The notes beneath the pieces are model-generated. The model was not told where the DNA came from. It did not search any database and saw only the letters and a program-made list of their open reading frames with translations. A DNA stretch of 64,000 nucleotides, taken from Anthoceros angustus (Eukaryota; Streptophyta; Anthocerotopsida; Anthocerotales; Anthocerotaceae). A program made the translations under genes and the position numbers. The stretch covers positions 372,001-436,000 of the forward strand of contig MU008192.1 in NCBI GenBank assembly GCA_010909165.1, in the 5' to 3' direction. Below, one piece after another: positions 1 to 10,692 of this stretch. Within the stretch, counting starts at the first letter, position 1, and each line of letters begins with the position of its first letter.

Positions 1-1
1 G

Positions 2-343
2 GTGTTGGAGATGGAGTCGCTGGTGACGCCCACCAGGACTACCAACATCTTGGATGTGTTCCTGAACCTTCCGGAAGCGGACGGGAGCACGCCCATCACC
101 ATCGCCGAGTACGCGGGAACGATGTACGAGATTCCCCACACTTCTGCTGCCGTTGCGAGCGACGGGAGCGTGGAGCGCAAGAATTGGCGCACCCAGAGCT
201 TCCGCCTCGCCATCTCCGGCGTGCTCGCCCAGATCGGGGTCTCGCCGGGTAGCCGAGACCCCGTCGTCGTCTCCATCGTTCCCAGAGGACCCGACAGGAT
301 GGAGACCAAGTTCGTCCAATCTGTTTCCATTCGCCTCGTCTGA
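2..343 (+). CDS. Polyphenol oxidase, C-terminal part (cut by window edge)
   Basis: The frame is open from the first base of the window and ends at a stop at 341-343, so the 5' part of the gene lies outside. The 113 residues match the C-terminal domain of the complete PPO at 10693-12868. Both share the stretches NLPEADxSTPITIAEYAG, YEIPHTSAA and FRLAISGVLAQIG, and about two thirds of positions agree by eye. In plant PPOs this domain covers the di-copper catalytic core and is removed on activation (family knowledge). An AATAAA at 613-618 could serve as the poly(A) signal. With the second copy about 10 kb downstream on the same strand, this is a tandem or local PPO family. No catalytic residue is visible in this fragment, so activity cannot be judged. 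Confidence 0.9.
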   Translation: MLEMESLVTPTRTTNILDVFLNLPEADGSTPITIAEYAGTMYEIPHTSAAVASDGSVERKNWRTQSFRLAISGVLAQIGVSPGSRDPVVVSIVPRGPDRMETKFVQSVSIRLV

Positions 344-2968
344 TGCTGATTCTGATTTTGAATACCAGGTACTCTGCCAGCTAGGTCTTCAAACATCTCT
401 GAATGGCTTCCGGCATCTAACTCTTTTGGCAGATTGGAACCCGCGTGATTAGCTAGCTTTAGACTGTAAGTTGAGTGCGGGATGCACAGAGGGCGTAGCT
501 AATGTAAGAGAAACATCTAGCTGTGTACAGTATATGTGAGTAACATAATCAACATGTGGAAGATGTGAGGTACTTCAAACCTTCAATCAAATATTCAGTC
601 AAAGAACTTGACAATAAAATTCACAAAGCTGCCTGCTGGCAACGACAATGGCCTCAGCCTGGAACACAGGTAAGAGGCACCTCGAGGTGAACGCAAACTC
701 TTCCTGAAACAGTTGGAGCAGAGCACTCAAGAAAGTGCAGCATCATCTCTGGTGTTTGAGATGGACTTCTGACGGTCAAAGCAACCTCAAGACATTTGGT
801 ATCATCATACACAATGGTGCATAAAGGTAAGGCATTCCTGCTGGAAATACAAATATTGTACTGCAACAGGTACCCTGCTCTCTTAAGATACTGCACAGAA
901 GCAGAGGAGAATATTTACAGACTATCTGGGGCACTAGAATATCTGGGGCACTAGACTATCTGGGGCCTGCGCTTAGGAAAGCAAAGCCTACAGTCAGCGA
1001 CCAAAATCAGTACAACGGTATTGGTCAGAGCTGGAAGTCTGTAATTTAAAACTAGAACAGAACAAATAGTCAAGGGTCGTGGGGCAAAGCAAGGGAGCAG
1101 CAGCCGTTGTGCTATGGTTGCAATTGTGCTCACCTGTATTCGGTCATCCAGTGATGCAAGAACACCTTGACTTCCATCATGACTAAATCTTTGCCCAGAC
1201 AGCTTCTAGGACCAGTCCAGAATGGCATGAATGTGTGACGCTTTGCGCGTTCCTAACATGCAACCAGCAGAGCATCCGGTTTGTAAAGTCTTGCCTGAAG
1301 TGGTTGAAAAAGTAACAACGGTTGGGGATGGATGGAACTCAAACGCAACAAGCTTACATCGAAACGCGAGGGCTTGAGGTCTTCTAGCTCAGGGTATAGC
1401 TGAGGGTTGTGATGTAAGTCGTGCCAATGTTCCAGACCTTGAAAATGTGCTATCCTGCACAGCATGATTTCAATCGTCCTAGTTAACATACATGAGACTT
1501 CCACCCTTAGTTGCCAGTACTGATAGAACAAGCAAGCTGCGAGGGGAGAAAAGCAGGCGAGTGGACCGTTGAATGTGAAGTCCTGCTTCACAGAACTGAG
1601 GTGCCAAAAAGCCAGAGATGCCACCCTGATCAGAGCGACTCTTCTATCGCCTATACAGCACCAATGGACTTGTTAATTCACCTTGCTGATGAACCTCAAC
1701 TCAGGGTAGAACAGCTAAGGGACAGGATCTCACTGCGGAAGTCGTTGTTGAGTTCTTCCATGTCAGCGGCTCTCCCTCTTGCTCTCTGCTTCTCATAGCC
1801 TGATGTTCAGCCTGCCAAACACGGAGGGCAGATTAGGTCTTGAACATCCACACAGGCAAGCTTGCATCTGAACTCAGTTGTCGCTGATGGTTCAGAAGGA
1901 CAGAAAACTGCATACGACGAGCTGCTGTTTGACATGAGGATGCTCGTGAATGAACTTTGCAACCAAAATGATGGAGTTTGTGAATGTCTCAAATGTTTAT
2001 GGCCAGCCAGGATCAAATGTGTCATTTGGCTCATTGTTTGCCCTACATCTGTCTACGTGTTTTCACATCCGCCGGCACTTCTTGAACGGGGCCAGCAGAT
2101 CCATGGACTCGCCAGAAGCGGCCACCCCAAGGTTCCCGGGAGTGGCTTGGCTCCCTTGGACGCGTGGATGCCAGATTGGCCATGCCAGCACCGGGACCAG
2201 CAATGCCACCGCCATCTCACTGCCAAACCCACCTCCATTTTCCCCTGCTCACGCGCACTCCGATACTCTCTAGGAAATGCCTCGAGGGACCAGTGTGACT
2301 CGGGTTCAAATGCCGAGGTCCGCTATTCGGAATCAGAGATGCGGATGTCTGGACTCTGAACTCCACTCAAGAAATGCAATAGGAATTAGGTGATAACTAT
2401 TCTTAATTTAAGTCTTCCAACAGGACGGAGTGAGCTTAAGTATATTACCACCACGACTTAAGCGAATCTAATGAACGAATTTTTTGTAATTTAAATATAT
2501 AAATATTTTATTTTAATCTTTTTTATCATGCAAAGATTAAATTATCTTATACTTTAGATTCCTTTTATTGATAAAAACTTTACTTATATTCTAATACAAA
2601 AAATAATATTAATGATCAATAGGTTGTTCATCTTTTTAATTGTACGAGTTTATAAATGGTGATAACTTTTATTTTCTTATATGTTAGGTTCACATATAAA
2701 TTCACTTCTCTTGAAAAGTAATTAATTATATTCATATAAGTGTTGGATGTTATTGTGTTATAGAAACTTATATAGTTTCAAATTAAGATTAAATTTAATT
2801 TTGATTTGTACCATTAACTACTCTTCATCTTATATGATGGTTCAACATGCAATCTATCTAGACATAATATTCTTTTATACATATATGCAAGTTGTTTTGA
2901 TTTGAAAATTGTGAGACTTATATTGTTGGTTTTATGTATAGAAATAAAATATATATTGCATTAGAAAT
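344..2968. other. Intergenic, no supported gene
   Basis: The first 270 bases are probably the 3' UTR of the upstream PPO. Between about 1500 and 2350 there are moderately long open frames on both strands, but none gave a family I recognise and none joins convincingly by splice sites. From about 2390 to 2960 the sequence turns strongly AT-rich and probably includes the promoter of the small secreted protein at 2969. Confidence 0.5.
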
Positions 2969-3400
2969 ATGGAACGACTTGAAAGAGAATCCATCATCAT
3001 CATAATATGTATGGTATTTACATGCAAAAATCTTGTACTTGCGCAACGAGAAGCAAATGTGACGGAGGTTGTACCAGCAGTTTGTGGTCCTCAATTTCTT
3101 AACGACCCAGGAAGTTTTGACTTAAAGTCTCTTGAAATTTCTTTATCATATCTTGCCAGCGATGGATCCACCCAATTTCCCGATGGATTGCCATATTCTG
3201 AACACATAGAAAAGATCGGTTATACAGGGACTGTTACGTGTTTCGAGTCGGAGATAACTATGACATCTCAAGAACAATGTCTTGATTGTTTAATGTATCT
3301 TGCTAAAACCATTGTACAGAAATGTTACCGTGCTCGTTCAGGCACACTGCATGTTGTAGACTGTTATCTTGCTTATGCCTACAATTCTAGTACATTCTGA
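2969..3400 (+). CDS. Small secreted Gnk2-like (stress-antifung) protein
   Basis: A single-exon frame of 143 residues. The N-terminus has a hydrophobic run (IIIIICMVFTCKNLVLA) that looks like a signal peptide. The mature part carries the spaced cysteines of the Gnk2/DUF26 fold: a CLDC pair near residue 110, followed by a KC and a DC towards the C-terminus, with an aromatic tail. Gnk2-homologous proteins are secreted; the ginkgo protein binds mannose and is antifungal, and others occur in receptor kinases and plasmodesmal proteins. Only one domain is present, with no kinase or transmembrane segment, so a soluble apoplastic protein is the simplest reading. The gene sits in AT-rich DNA unlike its GC-rich neighbours. 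The cysteine spacing before the CxxC pair is wider than usual (12 residues), so family assignment is probable, not certain. Confidence 0.6.
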   Translation: MERLERESIIIIICMVFTCKNLVLAQREANVTEVVPAVCGPQFLNDPGSFDLKSLEISLSYLASDGSTQFPDGLPYSEHIEKIGYTGTVTCFESEITMTSQEQCLDCLMYLAKTIVQKCYRARSGTLHVVDCYLAYAYNSSTF

Positions 3401-3599
3401 TTTTGTTGATGGCTATGGCTGTGGTTTATCGCTATCTTGCTAATAGCTTTGACCAAGATAACTATGAGATCTAAACAACATATGTCTTGCATGGCCTTAT
3501 GTTAGCTGTAGGTTTCTGAAAACCTTACACTTGTCGTTCACCCTATATGTCATATGCTCAGAAGCTCCTATATGACAGAAGTCAGTCGTCACCAATATT

Positions 3600-4175
3600 T
3601 CTGCATGCATGTCAGCACTGGTGGAGAGACTCCTAAATCTCTCATTTTTCAGCTGAGAAGCTTTTACAAGGTGACTCCTAAGTCTCTCATTTTTCAGTGG
3701 AGAAGCTTCTATAAGGCTTGAGTCAGCCGTCACCCAAATCTCCACATGCGTGCCAACACTGGTGGAGCTCTCCTAAATCTCTCATCTTTCTCATCTTTCA
3801 ACATGTAAAATATGATCTTGCAACAAGCTGGCCTGCACTCACTACTTCTTGCTAAGAGTATATAATTTTCTTATTGGGAAGCTCGTTGTGTAAATTACAT
3901 AACTCTGCCTCTAACTATATCTACCTAGTAATAGAGAAGTTCATTATGTAAATTACATAACTTAAAATTATTACAAGCCACAAACCTAACCTATTGTGTA
4001 TGTTGTGTACATTACATGAAGTTATCAAATTTACATGTGTAATCTTACAATTTGATGTAATATAAGTGTGATAAACAAGTACCCTTGGGGGCCCTTATGA
4101 AGGTTGTGTAATCTTACAATTTGGTGTAATATAAGTGTGATAAGCAAGTGACCTTGCGGGCCCTTATGAAGGTTA
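3600..4175. repeat. Cluster of short diverged tandem duplications
   Basis: Several local duplications follow the Gnk2 gene. The phrase around CCTAAATCTCTCATTTTTCAG recurs three times between 3628 and 3790. A segment ending in GTAAATTACATAACT recurs near 3890 and 3950. A 69-bp unit starting TGTGTAATCTTACAATTTG occurs at 4036 and 4105 with a few differences. No gene is visible here. Confidence 0.7.
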
Positions 4176-4318
4176 TCAGAATTATACCGTAGTGATAATG
4201 TAAGATACACAACAAATCGAACATAAAGCAATCGAACGTAAAGCCTTGTGCTGACCTTTCTCCAGCTTGTGGGAGGAAAAAGTTCTCCAGGCATCTTACT
4301 TTGACATGGAGACCAATA

Positions 4319-4446
4319 GCTGGAGAACGTTCAAATAAACATTGGCCACGCCTTCAGTGATGTCCTTGTGTGTGTCACCATGGCTGGAGAACGTTCAAAT
4401 AAACATTGGCCACGCCTTCAGTGATGTCCTTGTGTGTGTCACCATG
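4319..4446. repeat. Perfect 64-bp tandem duplication
   Basis: The 64-bp unit at 4319-4382 is repeated without a mismatch at 4383-4446. It lies about 280 bp beyond the stop codon of the minus-strand membrane-protein gene. Confidence 0.9.
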
Positions 4447-4722
4447 CCAACCTGCAGCATCAGTCAACAACCAGTGTGTACTTGGATTGCCACGGAACGA
4501 TGGTTGGTGCCTTTTTGGTAAACCACCGTGGTCACGGTACGACAGAAGTGACTCTCCTCACCCCTTTGCTCCAGAGCACCTGCCACTCTAGTGCATGACC
4601 TTCCACATGGTACATGGATGGTATTTTAATGATCCGTTGAAGAGAGATTCAGAGATGGTCAAGTATGCTTCCTCGTACTGGAAGTCCAGTCCAGTTTTTG
4701 CAACAAACAGCTGTGCTACATC

Positions 4723-6183
4723 TCATTGTCCTCTGGCGTCTCCTCGAGCGCTTGGTTTGGTGGCAGCTAGGAAGATGGATATCCTACTGGTGAGCACAAA
4801 CCCAGCTACTCCTGCTGCCACGAGGGAGTACTGCGGAGTGACAGCATCTCCGGGACTCCACACCATCCTTGCTAGTACCAGAGTGACCATGGCAACCAGA
4901 GTCAACCGGGTCAGAGGAGATGAAAGGACATTGGTGACTAGGAAGGAGGTCTTGCTGGTTGCCGAGTCTGAAGATGCTGCCATGTGATCAACCACCTTCT
5001 GTAACAAGAGGAGGTGTAGAATTGCCCCCGCTCCTCCAATAGCGAAACTCTCAGCTACTGGCATCGACTCCACAGAAACAAGCGAAACAGTCCCTAAAGC
5101 TACTAGGAGTGCAGAGGTGCCTAGCAGGGAAGTTTTGAGAGCTTTATACTCCTCCATGCCTGCCTCTCGAGCAGCTACAGAGAACTCTTGACCCTGAGCA
5201 AACTTTTCACTGTGAGGCCAGAGTGCTTTCAGCCCAAGACCATCCTCGAAACCACGTACCGAATAAGGTGCTAACTCCACTGCGGTGGTGTCGCCAAGCA
5301 GGCAATCCTTGTTCTCCGCAAACATGTGCACCACACCTGTTAGGGTTTCTCCATCAGAAAGTGAGGAGACTGCCAACGGAAACCCGAGCCTGTGGATTGT
5401 CTGCGAGTTGGATTGGTCATGAGGAATCACCGCCACAACTGCCCGCTCCATCCTCCACGTCCCTGCTCAGTCATGAAACACCATGGCCAACATGAGACAA
5501 GCTCAAGCGGTAACATGACAGGGACGGGGATTAGAGACGAAAATGGCACCTGCTTCTGGTGCGATCCATATTGCACTCAGCCGCCCCAGATCCGCTCCAT
5601 GCAGCTTGATCACGTCCTGAGATCCCGTCTGGAAGAAACCGCTGTCTTTTCCAGAACAGGGGCACGGTACTCTTCGCAATAGAGCTTTGCCATTTTCTCC
5701 AATTAAGGAGATGATGACACCGGCATCAGGCTCCGACAGGCCAGATCCGTTATCCTTGCTGGTGATCAACTGAACAAGGTATAAAGCTCCAGATTCGGGG
5801 GCATCTTGCACCGGCTGAAAACCATCAGCGCGATCTCGGAAGCCGACATCATCTCCGTTGCTTGGCAAAAGCCACAAGGGTTCAACGAACCGCTTCTGCA
5901 AGCCATGCGTCATGCACAACCTTGGCCGAGGTCAGTAGCTGCTTGCTAGGTCCCAAGTGCTGATCATGATGCGCTTGTGAATCCAATTAGCTACCTTGGA
6001 CAAACATAGGACAGGCCCTCTTTGCAAATGCCTGGACAGCCACACTCTGCATCGCTCGGCTCCCTGTTCTTCCAGCCCCGTCACTCGCGGCGGGAAAGCC
6101 ACTCGAATCCTAGAGACAGCTTCTACATGCAACCCGCGGCAGCTCAGCAGGGAATCCATTTTCAGGGTCTCGTTATCTGTCAC
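4723..6183 (-). CDS. Putative plastid membrane protein with PLAT/LH2-like N-domain
   Basis: Three exons on the minus strand: 6183-5995, 5895-5550 and 5462-4723, joined by GT-AG introns in phases 0 and 1. The product is about 424 residues from the first ATG, or 416 from the ATG at 6159. The N-terminal ~60 residues are rich in R, S and A and poor in acids, as in a chloroplast transit peptide. The middle (exon 2 into exon 3) resembles a PLAT/LH2 beta-sandwich: a YLVQLITSKDNGSG strand, a GVIISLIGENGK strand, and IWIAPEAG leading across the second intron to TWRMERAVV. Exon 3 ends in four hydrophobic segments that look like membrane helices (starting SLLGTSALLVAL, SFAIGGAGAILH, LTLVAMVTLVL and YSLVAAGVAGFVL). 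I do not recognise the exact family. The domain call is tentative, but the splice joins make strong biochemical sense. Confidence 0.7.
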
Positions 6184-6309
6184 AACAGTATGTGAGTGAC
6201 ACCGTCACACGGTGGCGAAACGAAACGTCGAAGTGAAAATGCGTTTTCGCAGCAGTCTAGGCAAACACCTCATAGGTACCTCAGGACCCTAACGCACTGT
6301 GATTCGCGA

Positions 6310-6590
6310 TGTGGCAAGGCCGGATCATCATGCCAAGGCTTGCATGGGCACTTGCAGCAGCGAAAAAACTGCTGAGGTATGGCAGCTGGAGGCACCAAAT
6401 TTCATGGGCAAGATGTCAAGCTTTCAATGTGCCACATTTTGCATACATATATGTCCACCACGCGAGGTGCCCACCACTATCCACGAGTCCTCTTTCAACA
6501 GTTTCAGAGTGCATCTGCCTGCCCTTCCGTAAGGCACCCGTGCTTGCCCAGGCCCGCAAAAGGCAAGCAAAAGTACCACCAGCCCCGCCT
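6310..6590 (-). pseudogene. PPR gene relic
   Basis: Read on the minus strand, this stretch matches the PPR unit at 59140-59300: an ASTGAL block, then KGRQMHS, GLVD and a MYAKCG helix start. The order is right but the frame is broken and the flanks are unrelated. It is a short fossil of the same PPR family as at 57.8-60.7 kb. Confidence 0.6.
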
Positions 6591-6644
6591 GCAAAAGTAC
6601 CTCAACCCTGCCCCACCCTAAACCCTAAGAGACAGATCATACAC

Positions 6645-7330
6645 CTAGTACTGGGTCTGGCAGAAGGAAGAGGGAACGAGAACATCTTGCTCTTCCTCCA
6701 AGTAGTTGCGATGGCAAGATATTGAAAACACCTGGTACTATGTCTGGCAAAAGGACGAGAATGAGAACATCTTGCTCTTCCTCCAATTAGTTACGACGGC
6801 AAGATATTCAAAACACCTAGTTCTGGGTCTGGCAAAAGGAAGAGAATGAGAACGTCTTGCTCTTCCTCCAATTAGTTACGACGGTAAGATAATCAAAACA
6901 CCAAGCACCGGGTCTGGCACAAGGAAGAGAGTGAGAACATCTTGCTCTTCCTCCAAGTAGTTACGACGGCAAGATATTCAAAACACCTAGTACTGAGTCT
7001 GGCAAAAGAAAGAGAGAATGAGAACATCTTGCTCTTCCTCCAAGTAGTTACAACAGCAAGATATTCAAAACACCTAGAATTGGGTCTGGCAAAAGGAAGA
7101 GAGAATGAGAAGATCCTTGCTCTTCCTCCAAGTACTTACGACAACAAGACATTCAAATTGCCTAGTACCGGTCCGGCAGAAGGAAAAGAGAATGAGAACA
7201 TCTTGCTCTTCCTCCAAGTAGTTAAGACAACAAGATATTCAAATTGCCTAGTACCGGTCCGGCAAAAGGAAAAGAGAATGAGAACATCGTGCTCTTCCTC
7301 CAAGTAGTTAGGACAACAAGATATTTAAAT
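6645..7330. repeat. 85-88 bp minisatellite, eight copies
   Basis: Copies start near 6645, 6732, 6817, 6902, 6987, 7074, 7162 and 7248. Each contains TCTTGCTCTTCCTCCAA and an AAGATATTCAAA core. Divergence is gradual: the last two copies share a CCGGTCCGGCA variant, which suggests growth by slippage from one end. A frame remains open across several copies only because the unit is short of stops; it is not taken as a gene. Confidence 0.9.
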
Positions 7331-8150
7331 CTTGCTATTCATTTTGTGGAAGTCTATGCCTAATCAGCCATAATATTTCTGATGGTGGCTTTTGTGACAT
7401 GCACATCGACAACATTTCTACTTGATTATGTTCAACCGGTAATAGATGCAGTGGATTGTGTTTTTGTTGATAGTGATAAAGGTGAATTACTCTGAAGGAT
7501 TGTTTTAGGAACATTATTCACAGTTTTTAGATAGGTAGCTATTGGTGGAGCTAATAATTTGGAAGATCTATGCCTTAGGAAATGTGACGCTTCTTCTCCA
7601 CAAAAATTGGTGCAAGAGAACATTGATGAAGATGAAGTAGGTCCAAAGAAAGCATGAAGTTCCCTACAAAAGGATAAGAGTTTCCGGAGCTTTTAGTTGA
7701 AACATGAACATGATCATAGTTTTTCTCTTCTTTGACAGAGTATCGATCTTGTGGCTTACGTGTGGGATAAAGTTTTGATAGCGAAGCAAAACCAAATGCA
7801 CACAACTTCCCCAATAGGATCATATTCTTTCCTTGAAGAATTCTTGTCCAAACAGTATCCAAGTCCAGTCTACCTGGAGCTGTGTAGCAAAGTGGTATTG
7901 TGAATGTGCACGCTAGTAAAAACAAACTTGTCATATCTTAAATTTAGTTCCAACTATATGGGCAACTGCTTTTCTGGTTCTGCAGGGCTGGTGGAAGTAG
8001 ATCAAAATGGCAAAGTTTAGAGTCTTCTTCTTCGTCTTCAATTTTGGTTAGTGACAACAACTGTGTACGTACCTACCTAATGTGTTAGCAGCCAGCGTAC
8101 AGTAAAGTCGTCCATGCGCCCTTCAAGTGGTGTTCCCAAAGAAGGCAAAG
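7331..8150. other. Intergenic, no supported gene
   Basis: A moderately AT-rich stretch between the minisatellite and the hydrolase promoter. A minus-strand frame at 7934-7575 is open for 119 codons but shows no motif I can place. Confidence 0.5.
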
Positions 8151-8201
8151 CGGTATTATTTGAGAGAGACGGAGGAGGAGTGCGTGGCCGCGTTTCGGCC
8201 T
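8151..8201 (+). promoter_or_regulatory. Upstream block shared with the PPO gene (copy 1)
   Basis: About 50 bp beginning CGGTATTATTTGAGAGAGA, followed by a GGAGGAG purine run and GCGTGG. A similar block lies at 10420-10473 upstream of the PPO. It is 170-220 bp upstream of the hydrolase ATG. A TTTTAAA at 8284-8290 could be a TATA-type element. The regulatory role is inferred only from the resemblance and position. Confidence 0.45.
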
Positions 8202-8371
8202 GGAGAAACGGCCCCTTTCGCAACGAGGCCGGCCAATCATCCACGCCTCGATTTCACGCCTGTTTAATCTCTCTCCTCGGTCCTTTTAAACCCCTCAATG
8301 CGGCGAATTTGAACGGAATCTCGGTAGCTGGGCTGGTCTACCAGGCTGCGCAAGGTGGTACTCGGAGGAAC

Positions 8372-9578
8372 ATGGCGGCCATAGCCAGGGAAGCCATGGG
8401 CAAGTGCACGGTGCTCGCATTGCTGCTGCTCTCCATCCTCTGCCCAAGCTCCGCCTCCAGAGGCCTGCCCACCACCGACGTGAAGGGCAACCCGCTGCAG
8501 ATCGCCCTGCCCACTGAGCGGCCCCAAGGCGAGCTGAAGGCGGCGGGATGCAACATCCCGGACCCGCTCTTCGACCCCGTGTTCGAGGTCATCGATGGCC
8601 GGGACGTGATCTGGCAGACCACCCCGGGGGCCAAGGCCGTGCTGGTCATGATCCACGCCCGCGGCGGTGACCCCTACCGCTACTTCGACCAGACGCCCAA
8701 GTGCCAGGTCTGCACTGGGCTGCCGGAAGACAGGCTCAACATCCTCGAGGGAATCCAGCGCGGCTACGGCAATGTGATCGCCATCCGAAGTGCGGGCTAC
8801 GAGTACGATGTGAGTGTTGAGGTTTTGCGTTTATCCCATATTGCTCCTGCAGTCTGTGTTGCCGTTCCCGGCCTGACCTAATCTGCATTTTCAGATGTGG
8901 CCTCCGGAGGAATCCACCGACCTGAGTGCTTATCTCAACATTCTGGAGATATGGCGGAACCGGGAGGGCATCGCTCACCTTCCGATTGTCTCGCTGGGAG
9001 TGTCCAATGGCGGCAACTTCTCCACCGTGCTGGCGCTGTACTACCATCTGGACGCGATCGGCCTTATCGTCGCCCCAGGCAGGCCCGAGGCTCTGGACCT
9101 GGCCAACAACCTCTTCCCGCCGACGCTCTTCGTATACATGGCCAAGGACGAGCTGGTGCCCTACATTCTGCACGGCATTTCGCAGGTGGAGAAGCTGGGG
9201 GTGGACCATGACACCATCGTCTGCGGTGACATCCAGCTCTACCCGCTCATCTTCATCGAGCGCATCCCGTGCTTTAGCCCGGAGCTGTCCATTGCGGTTT
9301 ACAACTCCCTCAGGGCCAGCGGCTGGATCAATGCCGAGGGCTACCTCACCGACAACCCTCGTCTGAATGAGGAGTGGGTGGAGGTGCTCCGGAGGGACAA
9401 GGTGCTCGACGAGTGTGCCGACAACCTGTGCTGGAAGACGGAGATTGCAGAGGAGCTCAATGTGGCCTATGGCGTACATGCCGTCACTAGCCTGAAGAAG
9501 GCTGAAATCTTCGACTGGTACGACCATGTGCTGTTCGGGGCCCCCTACGCCTACAAGCATGAGACACCTCAGCTGTGA
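8372..9578 (+). CDS. Secreted alpha/beta hydrolase
   Basis: Two exons, 8372-8809 and 8895-9578, with a phase-0 intron (GTGAGT...TTTTCAG). The product is 373 residues. A hydrophobic leader (TVLALLLLSILCPSSAS) after the second ATG at 8396 looks like a signal peptide, so either ATG may be used. The nucleophile elbow GVSNGG puts the likely catalytic serine at residue 183. YMAKDE further on is the usual place of the acid, and a WYDH near the C-terminus may supply the histidine. The beta-strand VLVMIHARGG before it fits an oxyanion-side strand. Substrate is unknown; esterase or lipase-like activity in the secretory pathway or wall is plausible. It lies 1.1 kb upstream of the complete PPO on the same strand and shares an upstream block with it. 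Confidence 0.8.
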
Positions 9579-10419
9579 GCAGGTTCAGAACCAATTTTGG
9601 TCCTTGTAGATACTACCTCCGAGATCGATCATCTCACTGGGAGAGCTGTAGGTTTCCAAGAGTGAAGCAATTTTCTGTGTGTTCTGATCGTGAATGCTGG
9701 AGGTGTAATGTAATGTATTGCCACCAGCCTTTTCGTGTACTCTCTTGTCCATCTGTCCTTTTCGGATTCCGGGTGATTTTTCATTGCAAAACATTCATGA
9801 GAAAACATGAAATTGTTCCTGGAGACATTCTTACTGGATCGAACTCAGGCCTTATCCTAATGTACAGCATATGGAGAATGTCGTCAACACCTTCTTCTTC
9901 TCAATTGACAATGTGAGCATCAGCGACGATATCATATCGGTACTTTCTCGTTGGCGCATACTGTTGTCTATCTTACATTGCACTCCTGAATTCAGCACAG
10001 CTTCTTCTGCATCTCTCTTGCCTTGGCTCTGTTTCCACCTTGCATCCTGTGATGAACTTCGTCCATCCTACAAAATCTCAGAGCTGAAACTTGCCAGGTA
10101 ATGCAAAAATTCAGTCATCGGACAGGGCTAGTTTTCCTTCAGCGTCTTGGTGGCTGCTGCAGACTACTTGCAACATGAACCTGTGAATATGACAAATGGA
10201 TGCCTCAACTGCTAGTGGCCCTGCTTCCATATTCCAGACAGGTAACGCTTCTTTTATGTCCGGCCGTTGGAAAGAAACGTTGTTTTCAGTGTTTCACAGA
10301 ACAGGATGTCGGCCTGGTCAGGGCCTGTCAGGTGTACGATACGATCGAACAACATGGTTGGTAAGAATTGGAGTCTGTGCGCACTCCCGGAGGCGGAACT
10401 CGCGGATGCTCCTCCATTT
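9579..10419. other. Intergenic: hydrolase 3' region and PPO upstream region
   Basis: No gene seen. It probably contains the hydrolase 3' UTR and the distal PPO promoter. Confidence 0.5.
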
Positions 10420-10473
10420 CGGTGCATTATTTGAGAGAGAGAGGGAGGAGAAAGCGTGGCGGAGTGTGGGCCT
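10420..10473 (+). promoter_or_regulatory. Upstream block shared with the hydrolase gene (copy 2)
   Basis: CGGTGCATTATTTGAGAGAG, a purine run and GCGTGG, matching the block at 8151-8201 with small indels. It lies about 220-270 bp upstream of the PPO start. GA-rich tracts are common in plant core promoters, so part of the match may be compositional. Confidence 0.45.
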
Positions 10474-10692
10474 AGTCTAGTGGCCCGGTGTACAGGTGTG
10501 CAATAGTGCGTTACTGGACGTCAATAAAACATGGTCCTCTTGCCTTCTGCATTCTGCAGCACTGTGTGACTTTTTCCTGGCAGAGCCAGCGGCCGGGCGG
10601 CCTCGAATCCGACCCTGCCCGCCGGGGACTGTGCGCTTCTGCTGGGATCTGAGCCTTGTCTTGAGCCCAATGTGCGAGCAGGGGGGGAGGGA

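Noticed and set aside
1500-2350. Possible multi-exon gene on the plus strand
   Set aside because: Several open pieces exist but no splice join gave a recognisable or longer protein.
7575-7934. Minus-strand frame read as a possible copia integrase end
   Set aside because: Checked against the expected integrase C-terminal pattern and it does not fit.
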